Below, one piece after another: positions 7,564-15,675 of a stretch of DNA of 64,000 bases. Where the stretch lies: positions 1 through 64,000 of the forward strand of contig DASVWD010000096.1 of assembly GCA_036389795.1 (NCBI GenBank), in the 5' to 3' direction. Origin of the DNA: Longimicrobium sp. Lineage in GTDB: Bacteria; Gemmatimonadota; Gemmatimonadetes; Longimicrobiales; Longimicrobiaceae. How positions within the stretch are numbered: the first letter of the stretch is position 1; every line of letters starts with the position of its first letter. Both the position numbers and the translations under genes were made by a program. Under the pieces are notes generated by a model, which had not been told where the DNA came from, did no database searches, and was given only the letters and a program-made list of their open reading frames with translations.

Positions 7564-8601
7564 ATGCTCCTGGGTCTCGCCATCACCGAGCACTGCAACC
7601 TGCGTTGTCCCCACTGCATCCGGGACGACGTGACCACCGTGCGCAACCTGGACCCCGACCTGATCACCGCCACGGTCGACCAGGCGAAGGTGCTCTTCGG
7701 CGAGGTGGCGGTGAGCATGACCGGGGGCGAGCCCACCATCCACCCCCAGTGGGACCGCATCGTCGCCGCGCTGCACGAGCGCGGGGTGTCGTACCGCTTC
7801 GTGACCAACGGCTGGCACATGCGCCGGCTGATGCCGGGGCTCGACCGGCACCCCCCCGCCGCGGTGCGGGTGTCGCTCTCGGGCGCCGACGAGGCCGTGC
7901 ACGACGCCGAGCGCGGCCGGGGCAGCTTCCGCCGGGTGCTCCTGGCGGTGGCGCTGCTCACCAGCCGCCGGATCCCCACCTCGCTGGGCTTCGTGGTGGA
8001 CCGGCGCGACCGGCACCAGCTGCGCCAGGCGGCCGACCTGGCCGAGGCGCTGGGCGTCAGCCTGCACTTCGCGCTGGCCCAGCCGGTCCCCGGCAGCGCC
8101 GCGCGCGACAGCGACCTGGCGCCCCGGGAGTGGTACGCGGCCCGTGACGAGATCCTGGCGCTCGGCCGCGAGGGGCGGCGCGCGGGGGTGTTCCTGGACT
8201 ACGGGGCGCCCTTCGACGAGGCCGAGCCGCTCTGCGACACCTTCGCCGCGAAGCGCGTCTACGTCGACGCCCGGGGGCGGCTCTCGCTCTGCTGCCAGCT
8301 CTCGGAGTACGGCGACAACGAGCACGACGTGGTGGCGGACCTCAACGAGGTCCCCTTCCTGGAGGCGTGGCCGCGCTACGTGGCCCGCCTCGACGCCCAG
8401 CGGCTCGCCTCGGCCCCGCGGCCCGCGGCAGGCGAGCTGGAGGCGTTCCCCTGCATCCGCTGCGCGCGGGCGCTGGGGAAGATGCAGTGGATGGGGCAGT
8501 ACCCCGACAGCCCGTGGCACGCCGCCGCCGAGCCCCGTGGGCCGGAGGCGCCGCGAAGCCTCGTGACGCTCACGTACCGCAAGAGCGCGCAACCCGTTTG
8601 A
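7564..8601 (+). CDS. Radical SAM protein with SPASM-like C-terminal cysteines (RiPP maturase candidate)
   Basis: The 345-residue protein has the canonical C-x3-C-x2-C motif at Cys11, 15 and 18 (EHCNLRCPHC) and GGEP near 54-57, so it should bind a [4Fe-4S] cluster and cleave S-adenosylmethionine. The C-terminal third has further cysteines at 224, 243/244, 297 and 300 (LCD, LCCQ, PCIRC). This is the spacing style of SPASM/twitch auxiliary-cluster domains used by peptide-modifying enzymes. There is no fused PqqD/RRE domain; a separate PqqD-like protein is encoded at 12667. It lies immediately after precursor 2 and 14 bases before the lipoprotein gene. The modification (epimerisation, cross-link or other) cannot be predicted from sequence. 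Confidence 0.88.
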   Translation: MLLGLAITEHCNLRCPHCIRDDVTTVRNLDPDLITATVDQAKVLFGEVAVSMTGGEPTIHPQWDRIVAALHERGVSYRFVTNGWHMRRLMPGLDRHPPAAVRVSLSGADEAVHDAERGRGSFRRVLLAVALLTSRRIPTSLGFVVDRRDRHQLRQAADLAEALGVSLHFALAQPVPGSAARDSDLAPREWYAARDEILALGREGRRAGVFLDYGAPFDEAEPLCDTFAAKRVYVDARGRLSLCCQLSEYGDNEHDVVADLNEVPFLEAWPRYVARLDAQRLASAPRPAAGELEAFPCIRCARALGKMQWMGQYPDSPWHAAAEPRGPEAPRSLVTLTYRKSAQPV

Positions 8602-8615
8602 CCCGAGGTCTCACC

Positions 8616-10019
8616 ATGCAACTACTCAGGCGGTACCCCGTCCGTACCTCCGCCGCGGTCGCGGGGCTGGCGGGTCTCGCGATCCTGGCCGCGGCGTGCA
8701 CCGACCGGTCGGACCCGGTGGGGCCCACGCCCCCCGGAGGACCGGGCGGCCCGGTGGCCCCGCCCAAGGACCCCTCGCTGATCCAGGTGGTCCAGTGCAG
8801 GGCCGACGTGCGGGCGAAGACGGTCTCGTGCGACCCGGCCGCGCCGCAGGGCGACAAGGCGCCGAGGTACCTGATCGTGGGGGGGCAGGGCGTCTTCGTG
8901 AAGCTCACCTCGAGCAACGTCAACTACGACTCTCCCACCCAGGCGTTCACCTTCGACGTCACGGTGCAGAACCTGATCCCGCAGCCGCTGGGCACCGCCG
9001 ACACCACGGCGGCGCTGGCGCCCGACGCCAACGGGGTGCGGGTGTTCTTCCACCAGGGCCCCACGGTCACCAGCGGCACCGGGACCATCACGGTGGTGGG
9101 CGACGGCACCGACAACTTCACCGCCACCGGCCAGCCGTTCTACAAGTACAGCACGGTGCTGACGCAGGGCCAGATCTCCGCCCCCAAGACGTGGCAGTTC
9201 AACATGCCGCCCTCGGTGGGCAGCTTCAGCTTCCTGCTGTACGTGGCGGCCGCCGTCCCCTACGAGAACGGCTACGTCGAGATCCAGGGCAACTTCAACG
9301 TCCGCGCGGGGCTGGAGCGCCAGCTCACCCCGATCCTGCGCACGGTGGTGGGCACCGTCGACGACGACCCGGTGACCTACACCTGGCTCTCCACCGACTC
9401 CACCCGCGCCAAGGTGAACGGCACCGGCCTGGTGCACGGGCTGCGCTTCGGCACCACCGACATCGCCGTCTTCTCCAGCGACGGGCGCCGGGGGAAGAAG
9501 CCGATGAACGTCTCGCGCGTCCGGCGCTACTGGACGGGCGCGGCGGGGGTCGCCAACTGGGAGAACGGGGCCAACTGGCTCCCCGACAGCGTGAAGCCCG
9601 AGCCGCAGGACACCGCGGTGGTGACCGACACGCTTCCCGTGGCGGGCACGCCCTACCCGGCGCTCTTCCAGAACGAGTCGATCGGCGGGATCGAGGTCGA
9701 GGACCTCACGCCGGGCGGCACGATCCCCTCGATCAGCCTGGGCTCGTTCAACCTGACGGCCAGCGGCAGCGTGTGCACCAACTCCGGGCCGTGCGCGGGC
9801 CCCGTCGTCTTCGGCAGCGCGAGCATCACCAGCTCATCCGGGTCGCTGGTGCTGGTCGGGGTCGCCCAGACCATGAGGGGGGTGTTCCCGCGCACGAACG
9901 TCCTGGCCGCGCCCGGCGGCACCTACTCGATGAACGGGAACGTGACCGTCGACAAGCGCATCCAGGTGCAGGGCGGGCGGATCACCAACACCGGGTTCCG
10001 GCTGCAGCAGACTCCGTAG
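8616..10019 (+). CDS. Large secreted lipoprotein in the RiPP-like cluster
   Basis: The 467-residue protein has a lipoprotein signal ending LAAAC (Cys28), followed by a Pro/Gly linker. The middle contains beta-rich sequence with a bacterial Ig-like flavour (TWLSTDSTRAKVNGTGLVHG, then GTTDIAVFSSDG). The last 150 residues begin YWTGAAGVANWENGANWLP, a repeat type seen in extracellular beta-helix or autotransporter-like proteins. I do not recognise a catalytic domain. Its start is 14 bases after the radical SAM stop, so it is very probably co-transcribed with the precursors and maturase. An outer-membrane receptor, scaffold or immunity role is speculation. Confidence 0.8.
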   Translation: MQLLRRYPVRTSAAVAGLAGLAILAAACTDRSDPVGPTPPGGPGGPVAPPKDPSLIQVVQCRADVRAKTVSCDPAAPQGDKAPRYLIVGGQGVFVKLTSSNVNYDSPTQAFTFDVTVQNLIPQPLGTADTTAALAPDANGVRVFFHQGPTVTSGTGTITVVGDGTDNFTATGQPFYKYSTVLTQGQISAPKTWQFNMPPSVGSFSFLLYVAAAVPYENGYVEIQGNFNVRAGLERQLTPILRTVVGTVDDDPVTYTWLSTDSTRAKVNGTGLVHGLRFGTTDIAVFSSDGRRGKKPMNVSRVRRYWTGAAGVANWENGANWLPDSVKPEPQDTAVVTDTLPVAGTPYPALFQNESIGGIEVEDLTPGGTIPSISLGSFNLTASGSVCTNSGPCAGPVVFGSASITSSSGSLVLVGVAQTMRGVFPRTNVLAAPGGTYSMNGNVTVDKRIQVQGGRITNTGFRLQQTP

Positions 10020-10092
10020 GCCGGCCTGAAGCCACGCGCATCCACGGGGGCGCCGGGCGCCCTCCCAACCCGACGAGAGACGAGAGACGACC

Positions 10093-11241
10093 ATGAACCC
10101 CATGAAGAGGCAGCTCCTCCGCACGCTGGCCGTGGCGGCGCCGATGGCCGCCGCGCTGGCCCTCGCGCCCGCGGCCGCGTCCGCGCAGTCCGACATCCTG
10201 CTGCGCCTGCGCTCGGGCTCGCCGCCGGGCGACCGCTTCCGCGTGGACTCGGCCGGCGGCGTGGTGGCCGTCGGCGAGCTGGGGATCGGCATCATCCCCG
10301 CCTCGGGCGCCGGCTACCGGATGATGTGGTACCCGTTCAAGGCGGCCTTCCGGGCCGGCGGCACCGACGACGGCGGCGCGGGCAACTACTGGGACGACGC
10401 CAACGTGGGCTTCTACTCGTGGGCGGGCGGCAACCAGACCAAGGCCAGCGCCTTCGCCACCTTCGCCTTCGGCGACCAGGTGGAGGTGACGGGGGTGGAC
10501 GCCGCGGGGTTCGGCGGGAGCAACCTGGTGAGCGGCACGGCCGGCTTCAGCACCGGCGCCAGCAACCGCTGCACCGGCTTCGGCTGCGTGGCGATGGGCT
10601 TCACCAACACCGCGGGCGGGCAGGGGGCGGTGGCGATCGGCTACCGGGTGACGGCCGACGCCGACTACGCGGTGGCGCTGGGGCACCGCGCCAGCGCCAA
10701 CGGCCACCCCGGCACCTTCAACGCCGCCGACCAGTCGACCACCGACTCGCTGGAGGCGAGCGCCAACAACCAGTTCAACACCCGCTACGCGGGCGGGTAC
10801 CGGCTCTTCACCAACGCCACCACCACCACGGGCGTGTCGCTGAACGCCGGCGGCAGCTCCTGGAACGTGATCTCCGACCGCAACCGCAAGGAGAACTTCC
10901 TGGGGCTGGACGGCGAGGACATCCTGGCGCGCCTCAGGGGGGTGCCGGTGACGAGCTGGAACTACATCGCCGAGGGGCGGCAGGTGCGCCACATCGGGCC
11001 GATGGCGCAGGACTGGCACGCGGCGTTCGCGCTGAACGACGACCCGCTCACCATCAACTCGGGCGACTTCGACGGCGTGAACCTGGCGGCCATCAAGGCG
11101 CTGGAGGCCCGCACGGCCGAGCTGCGCGCCGCCCAGGAGGAGCTGCGGCGCGCCCAGGCCGAGCTGGCGGCGAAGACGCAGCGGATCGACGACCTGGAGG
11201 CCCGCATCGCGCGGCTGGAAGCGCTGATGCGGCAGCGCTAG
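10093..11241 (+). CDS. Secreted trimeric-type head protein with S74 intramolecular chaperone domain
   Basis: The 382-residue protein has a signal peptide ending in ASAQ. Residues about 150-210 carry YadA-head-like repeats (CVAMGFTNTAGGQGAVAIGY, YAVALGHRAS). Near residue 262 the S74 self-cleaving chaperone signature SDRNRKEN appears, with the Ser-x4-Lys dyad, followed by GPMAQDW. The C terminus (about 335-382) is a heptad-rich coiled coil. S74 domains in phage tail fibres and related proteins fold trimeric beta structures and then cut themselves off. It sits 73 bases after the lipoprotein gene and ends at a strong terminator, so it closes the first transcription unit of the cluster. Confidence 0.85.
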   Translation: MNPMKRQLLRTLAVAAPMAAALALAPAAASAQSDILLRLRSGSPPGDRFRVDSAGGVVAVGELGIGIIPASGAGYRMMWYPFKAAFRAGGTDDGGAGNYWDDANVGFYSWAGGNQTKASAFATFAFGDQVEVTGVDAAGFGGSNLVSGTAGFSTGASNRCTGFGCVAMGFTNTAGGQGAVAIGYRVTADADYAVALGHRASANGHPGTFNAADQSTTDSLEASANNQFNTRYAGGYRLFTNATTTTGVSLNAGGSSWNVISDRNRKENFLGLDGEDILARLRGVPVTSWNYIAEGRQVRHIGPMAQDWHAAFALNDDPLTINSGDFDGVNLAAIKALEARTAELRAAQEELRRAQAELAAKTQRIDDLEARIARLEALMRQR

Positions 11242-11265
11242 CGGTCCGCGGGGGCTGTATCCCCG

Positions 11266-11305
11266 GCGGCGGGGGGCGCACGGCGCCCCCCGCCGCTGTT
11301 TTAAC
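11266..11305 (+). terminator. Strong intrinsic terminator after the S74 protein gene
   Basis: A perfect 13-bp stem (GCGGCGGGGGGCG / CGCCCCCCGCCGC) with a 5-nt loop is followed by TGTTTTAAC. It separates the precursor/radical SAM unit from the maturation-gene unit starting at 11542. Confidence 0.85.
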
Positions 11306-11328
11306 TGCGGTGCGAAGCGCTGAGTGCC

Positions 11329-11395
11329 GGGTGCTGAAGGTGCGAGGCACGGAGCACGCCACTCACGCACTTTCGCACTTCGCACCTGTCCCACC
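11329..11395. repeat. Family R4 repeat (TGCGAA / TTCGCAC words)
   Basis: GGTGCGAGGCACGGAG and CACGCACTTTCGCACTTCGCAC face one another. The same words occur near 4245, 14390, 33425, 39451-39560 and 63885. The promoter for the unit starting at 11542 should lie between here and that start. Confidence 0.5.
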
Positions 11396-11541
11396 CCGCC
11401 GTCACGCCCCCGCCCCCGCGCGCGTTCTTCCGCACCGGGGGCTGGTGCAAAGTGCGGACAGGCCCCAACTTTCAACGCGGGGCGGACATCCGGACCGTCC
11501 GCCCCTCTCCGACCTCGAATCGCGCACCCCCGCAGGCCTCC

Positions 11542-12657
11542 ATGTCCATCCGCTTCCTCTCCCGCTCCCTCGCCGCCCCGGCGGCGGTCGCGCTCGCCCT
11601 CGCGCTCGGCGGCTGTGAAGGCGGCGGCCCCACCGACCTGGACCGGCCGCTCTCGCTGCAGGTGCAGGGCCGGCTGGAGCGCGGCTACGTGGTGACGGTG
11701 ACGGCGAGCGCCGAGGGCGCGCCGGTGCCCGACGCCGTGCTCACGCTCTCGCCCGCCGACGCCGGCGAGCTGCTGGGCGGCGGCCGGGTGCGGCTGCTGC
11801 GCGCGGGTCAGCTCACCGTCAACGCCAGCGCGCCCAACCGCGTGGGGACCACCACGGTCACGGTGGCCGCGCCGCCGGTGGTATTCTTCGACAAGCTGGA
11901 CGGGGGCAACCGCGACATCTGGCGCGTGGACCTGGACGGGCAGAACCTGACCCGGCTCACCACCGACCTGGGCGACGACCAGGACCCCACCGTGGCGCGC
12001 GACCGGGTGGTGTTCGTGAGCTACCGCGCCGGCAACGCGGAGCTGTACTCCATGCCGCTCACCGGGGGCGAGACGCGGCTCACCACCACCACGGCCAACG
12101 AGACCACCCCCTCGCTCTCGCCCGACGGGGCGCGCCTGGCCTACGCCTACGACGCCTCGGGGGTCACCAAGCTGTGGACGGCGGCCGGCAACGGCACCGG
12201 CGCCGAGCGCGCCACCGCGAGCTTCGGCTTCTCGGGGTCGATCGAGACCTCGCCGTCGTGGGCGGCCACGGGGAACCGGCTGGTGTTCGTGGCCACCAAC
12301 ACGGGCTCGGCCGACCTGTACGACTTCCCCATCCCGGGGACGCCGGCCCCGGTGGCGGGCTCCACCGCGGCCGAGGTGGAGCCGGCGTACAGCGCCGACG
12401 GGCGGATCGCCTTCGCCTCGAACCGCCCGGGGAGCAACGGCACCGACGTGTGGATGGTGCGCGTCTCCAGCGGCGAGGTGTCGCGCCTGACCACCGACGC
12501 GGGCTCCGAGGTGCAGCCGGCCTGGACGCCCGACGGCCGGCTGGTGTACGTGGCGGCCGGGCGCCTGCGCTGGCTGGACCCCGCCGACCCCGCGGCCGGC
12601 GGCGCCATCGAGACCGGGCCGGGCACCGCGCAGCGGCCCGCGGTCCTTCCCAACTGA
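11542..12657 (+). CDS. TolB-like beta-propeller lipoprotein
   Basis: The 371-residue protein has a lipoprotein signal (LALALGGC, Cys25). Residues about 30-110 form an Ig-like domain. The rest consists of PD40/TolB-type repeats with the words DIWRVDLDGQNLTRLT, SLSPDGARLAYAYD, YSADGRIAFASNRPG and WTPDGRLVYV. Such propellers are periplasmic or outer-membrane-anchored binding modules. It is the first gene of the unit carrying the PqqD-like, B2-like and kinase-like genes, with only nine bases to the next start, so a link to the RiPP-like pathway is suggested by operon position only. Confidence 0.82.
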   Translation: MSIRFLSRSLAAPAAVALALALGGCEGGGPTDLDRPLSLQVQGRLERGYVVTVTASAEGAPVPDAVLTLSPADAGELLGGGRVRLLRAGQLTVNASAPNRVGTTTVTVAAPPVVFFDKLDGGNRDIWRVDLDGQNLTRLTTDLGDDQDPTVARDRVVFVSYRAGNAELYSMPLTGGETRLTTTTANETTPSLSPDGARLAYAYDASGVTKLWTAAGNGTGAERATASFGFSGSIETSPSWAATGNRLVFVATNTGSADLYDFPIPGTPAPVAGSTAAEVEPAYSADGRIAFASNRPGSNGTDVWMVRVSSGEVSRLTTDAGSEVQPAWTPDGRLVYVAAGRLRWLDPADPAAGGAIETGPGTAQRPAVLPN

Positions 12658-12666
12658 CGGCGCCGG

Positions 12667-12960
12667 ATGAGCGAGAAGCGCTACGCGGTGCCCGACGAGG
12701 TGCTGGCCGCCCACCTGGACGGCGAGGCGGTGCTCCTGCACATGGACACCAAGGACTACTTCCGCCTGAACGCCACGGCGGCGGTGGTGTGGAAGGGGCT
12801 GGAGCGCGGGCTGGACCGCGAGGAGATCGTGTCGGAGATGTTGAAGTACGCCGAGGCGCACGACATGGACGTGGACGCGGCTACCGCCGGGGCCGACCTG
12901 GACGCGCTCCTGGGCGAGCTGGAGCAGCGCCGGCTGATCGTGGAGGCGGCCGCCGGATGA
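12667..12960 (+). CDS. PqqD-family RiPP recognition element protein (lasso B1-like)
   Basis: The 97-residue protein matches PqqD/RRE proteins in length and in the N-terminal pattern V-L-A-A-H-L-D-G-E-A-V-L-L-H-M-D-T-K-D-Y-F-x-L-N followed by A-V-V-W-K-G-L. It ends in a short helix (LLGELEQRRLIVEA). PqqD-like proteins bind precursor leaders and present them to maturation enzymes. The stop codon overlaps the start of the next gene (ATGA). Here it would be expected to bind the LPRLTELTL-type leaders encoded at 6720 and 7375, though it is in a separate transcription unit about 5 kb away. Confidence 0.88.
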   Translation: MSEKRYAVPDEVLAAHLDGEAVLLHMDTKDYFRLNATAAVVWKGLERGLDREEIVSEMLKYAEAHDMDVDAATAGADLDALLGELEQRRLIVEAAAG

Positions 12961-13352
12961 CGCGCCGGCACGCGGCGGCGCTGGTGGGGGCCTGGGCCGC
13001 GCTCCGGGTCCCCTTCTGGCTGCGGGGCCGGCGGCTGCAGGCGCTGCTCCGCCCGTCGGCGCCCGCGCGCGCGGACGCCGCGGTCCCGCGCGGGGCGCTG
13101 GGCGGGGCCATGCGGACGGTGGCGCTCCTGGCCCGCGTTCCCGGCTCGCCGTGGCGGAACACCTGCCTGTACCGCAGCGTGGCCGAGTGCCTGGTGCTGC
13201 GCCGCTACGGCGTGCCCGCGCAGCTCCGTATCGGGGTGAAGAGCGAGGGCGAGGGGGGCGAGATCGCCGCCCACGCCTGGGTGGCGCGCCCCGGCGACCC
13301 CGCCCTGGCGGCCTCGCCCGGCGGGCACGTCCCCCTGGTGCTGCGCGCTTGA
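12957..13352 (+). CDS. Lasso peptide B2-like transglutaminase-fold leader protease
   Basis: The 131-residue protein has the B2-type cysteine protease triad in order: Cys70 in WRNTCLYRS, His106 in IAAHAWVA and an Asp at 114. The flanking words LRRYGVPAQLRIGV are also typical. In lasso systems this enzyme removes the leader after recognition by the B1/PqqD partner, which here is encoded directly upstream with a 4-nt overlap. The expected third lasso gene, an asparagine-synthetase-like cyclase, is absent, so the enzyme may simply trim the leader. It overlaps the following kinase-like gene by 4 nt. Confidence 0.88.
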   Translation: MTRRHAAALVGAWAALRVPFWLRGRRLQALLRPSAPARADAAVPRGALGGAMRTVALLARVPGSPWRNTCLYRSVAECLVLRRYGVPAQLRIGVKSEGEGGEIAAHAWVARPGDPALAASPGGHVPLVLRA

Positions 13353-14320
13353 GCGGTCCGGCCGTCCTCTCCCTCCTGGCGGACCACGCCCTGCGGCTGG
13401 AGGCCGACCCCGCCCTCCTCCCCCTCCTCCGCCGCTGGCTCCCCCTCCTCCCCTACGACGAATCGCCGCCCGACCCCGCTCCGCCCGGCGCCGCGATCCG
13501 CGTGCGGCGCGGCGAGGCGTCCATCCCGCCCCGGCCCGAGGGTCCGCCCCTGCTGCGCCTGGGCCCGGTGGACGCATGGGTCGACGGAGGAGTCCTCGAG
13601 CTGCGCGGCGACGGCGGGTGCGCGGGGCGGGGCGAGCTGGAGGACGGCTCGGTGGTGCTGGTTGCGCCGCGGGAGACGGAAGGCGCGGCGGCCGCCGCCT
13701 GGGACCTCTACTCGATGGCCACGCTCTCCGCGGCGCTCCTGCTGGGGCGGATGGGGCGGGCGCTGGTGCACGCGGCGGCCGTGGTGGAGCCCGGCGGCGG
13801 GTGCCTGCTGCTGGCGGGCGACACGCACGCGGGGAAGTCGACCACGGCCGTGAACCTGATCGGCGCCGGGTGGGAGTTCGTCTCCGACGACCACGTGGTG
13901 CTGTATCGCGACCCCGGGTCGGGCGCGGTGCGGGTGGAGGGGTGGCCGCGCCGCTTCCACCTGGACGAAGGGTGGGAGGAGGGAGAGCCGGGACGCCGCC
14001 GCGGCGAGATCGACCCGCACGAGCGCTGGCCCGGCCGCTGGCGGCGCACCGCCCCGCTCGCCGGCCTCCTCTTCCCGCGCGTCGAGGCCGATCTTCCCAC
14101 CGCGCTCTCCCCGCTCCCGGCCTCGGAGGCGCTGGCCGGGCTGCTGCGCCAGTCTCCCTGGCTGCTGGCGGACCGCGGCGCGGCGGCCGGGGTGCTGGAG
14201 CTGCTCACCGCCGCCTGCCGGCGCCCCGCCTCCGCGCTGCGCCTGGGCCGCGACACCTACCGCGACGCCGGCCGCCTGGCCGGCGTACTGCGCCCCGCGC
14301 CCGCGCCGCCCGGGCGGTGA
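13349..14320 (+). CDS. HPr-kinase-like protein of RiPP clusters
   Basis: The protein has 323 residues if the TTG overlapping the upstream stop (TTGA) is the start, and that overlap is why I chose it. The kinase core shows the P-loop GDTHAGKST at 157-165, the following strand FVSDDHVVL with two acidic residues, and RFHLDEG. The N-terminal 120 residues are divergent. HPr-kinase homologues such as the paeninodin kinase phosphorylate a Ser at the C terminus of lasso precursors. Both cores here end in Ser-Thr-Val-Ile-Phe/Ile. A related tailoring role is therefore plausible but not shown. The gene ends the operon, before a terminator hairpin. Confidence 0.8.
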   Translation: MSGPAVLSLLADHALRLEADPALLPLLRRWLPLLPYDESPPDPAPPGAAIRVRRGEASIPPRPEGPPLLRLGPVDAWVDGGVLELRGDGGCAGRGELEDGSVVLVAPRETEGAAAAAWDLYSMATLSAALLLGRMGRALVHAAAVVEPGGGCLLLAGDTHAGKSTTAVNLIGAGWEFVSDDHVVLYRDPGSGAVRVEGWPRRFHLDEGWEEGEPGRRRGEIDPHERWPGRWRRTAPLAGLLFPRVEADLPTALSPLPASEALAGLLRQSPWLLADRGAAAGVLELLTAACRRPASALRLGRDTYRDAGRLAGVLRPAPAPPGR

Positions 14321-14337
14321 CCGCCGCACAGTCGAAG

Positions 14338-14370
14338 AAGGCCGCGCCCCCGGGGGAGCGCGGCCTTCCC
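14338..14370. terminator. Bidirectional terminator after the HPr-kinase-like gene
   Basis: AAGGCCGCGC and GCGCGGCCTT form a 10-bp stem around CCCCGGGGGA, itself self-complementary. The hairpin lies between convergent genes. A short R4 repeat (CACTTCGCACTTCGCACTA) fills the rest of the gap up to the stop codon at 14400. Confidence 0.7.
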
Positions 14371-14399
14371 GTCATCCTTCCAGCACTTCGCACTTCGCA

Positions 14400-15551
14400 C
14401 TACTGGTACTGGATGTACAGCGGCTCGGGCCAGAGCTGGAGCAGGTCCCGGGGCGTGGTCAGCGGGTCGCCCTTCTTGGTGTCGTTGTGGTAGAAGTTCT
14501 TCCACCCCGTGAACTGCTTGGGGTGCCGCACGATGTAGTCGCGGTACGAGTCGTACTTCAGCCACGGCGCGCCCCAGCCGTCCATGTGCATCACCAGCTG
14601 CACCTCGGGCCGCGTCCGCACGTTCTCCACGTCGGGCACCATGTTGCGCGTGAAGCGGTGGATGATCAGCAGCTTGGGCGGCAGGTTGTTCTCCCGCACG
14701 ATGCGCGTGAGCTGGTCCATCACCCAGTTGATGTCGGCCGCGTACATGGTCCCGATCCGCCGGCCGGGAGGCGTGCCGCCGCGCATGTAGAACTCGGGGT
14801 CCACCGCGAAGTGCACGTCCGGGCGCTTCAGGAAGTTCTCGAAGCGCGGCATGATGTTGCGGATGTCGTCGGTGCCCACCTGCACGTCGATGAACAGGAC
14901 GCCGTCGATCGACCGGGCCATCTGGTAGATGGAGTCGACCTGGGTGTCGCGCATCTGCGCGCGGTAGTGTCCCGACGGCCCCGGGGCGCCCTGCGCCACT
15001 ACGGCGATCAGGTGGAGGCCGTGGATCACCGGGGTGCCCGGATCGGCCTGCCGCCACTGGTCGGCCTGGCGGCGCAGGCGGGCCAGCATCTCGTCGCGCG
15101 GGTACTCGCCCAGCGCCCCCATCTGCTTGGAGTTGGGGTTCCCGTAGTACACCACCAGGCGGTTGCACGGGAGGATGGAGCCGTCCAGGAACTCCGACAT
15201 CTGCGGGTACCACCCCTGCTCCTTGGCGAAGACCGGGTTGCGCCCGGCCCCCGGCCGCTTCGCCGTGGAGTCGGCCTGGAGCGCCGCCGCGGCCGAGTCG
15301 AGCCGCGCCTGGCGCCGCTGCATGCACGCCCGCGCCTCGGCCGCGCTGTTGCCGAAGGCGAAGCGGCGGGGCGCCTGCTGCTGCCCGGCGGGCGCCGCCG
15401 CCTTCCCGTCGCCTTTCTCGGCGCCGGCCTTCCCCTTCTCCTCCGCGGCCGCCGCCTCGTTCCCCCCGTCGCCGCCGCAGGCGGCGAGCGCCAGCGAGAG
15501 CGCCGCCGCCAGGGCGGCCGACCGCGGCCAGAATCCAGTCGAACGCTTCAC
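14400..15551 (-). CDS. Lipoprotein of unknown function, possible TIM-barrel-like domain
   Basis: The 383-residue protein has a lipobox ALAAC (Cys25), then an Ala/Lys/Gln-rich linker to about residue 65. The globular part contains GNPNSKQMGALGEYP, PVIHGLHLIAVVAQG, VLFIDVQVG, FAVDPEFYM and KLLIIHRFTRNM. The order of strands ending in D-P-E and H-R/Q-F resembles uncharacterised actinobacterial lipoproteins with a glycosidase-like barrel. No activity can be assigned. The GTG start was preferred because GAGGAG lies five bases upstream and the signal peptide then starts MKRSTGFWPR. Its stop codon abuts an R4 repeat. It is transcribed toward the RiPP-like cluster but separated by a terminator. Confidence 0.7.
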   Translation of the reverse strand: MKRSTGFWPRSAALAAALSLALAACGGDGGNEAAAAEEKGKAGAEKGDGKAAAPAGQQQAPRRFAFGNSAAEARACMQRRQARLDSAAAALQADSTAKRPGAGRNPVFAKEQGWYPQMSEFLDGSILPCNRLVVYYGNPNSKQMGALGEYPRDEMLARLRRQADQWRQADPGTPVIHGLHLIAVVAQGAPGPSGHYRAQMRDTQVDSIYQMARSIDGVLFIDVQVGTDDIRNIMPRFENFLKRPDVHFAVDPEFYMRGGTPPGRRIGTMYAADINWVMDQLTRIVRENNLPPKLLIIHRFTRNMVPDVENVRTRPEVQLVMHMDGWGAPWLKYDSYRDYIVRHPKQFTGWKNFYHNDTKKGDPLTTPRDLLQLWPEPLYIQYQ

Positions 15552-15675
15552 GAACGCTCCTCGTCGAAAAACGGGTTCCCCTCTCAACCTGAGCCGGAAG
15601 GGCCACTTGCAGGGATCGGACCGCGGTGCTCCCAGCCTCCGGCGACGCGGCGGGAGCCGCGCCCCCGAACGGCAT

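Noticed and set aside
6720-14320. Canonical lasso peptide cluster
   Set aside because: No asparagine-synthetase-like cyclase is present, the cores lack the usual Gly1/Asp-Glu8-9 macrolactam layout, and a radical SAM enzyme is included.
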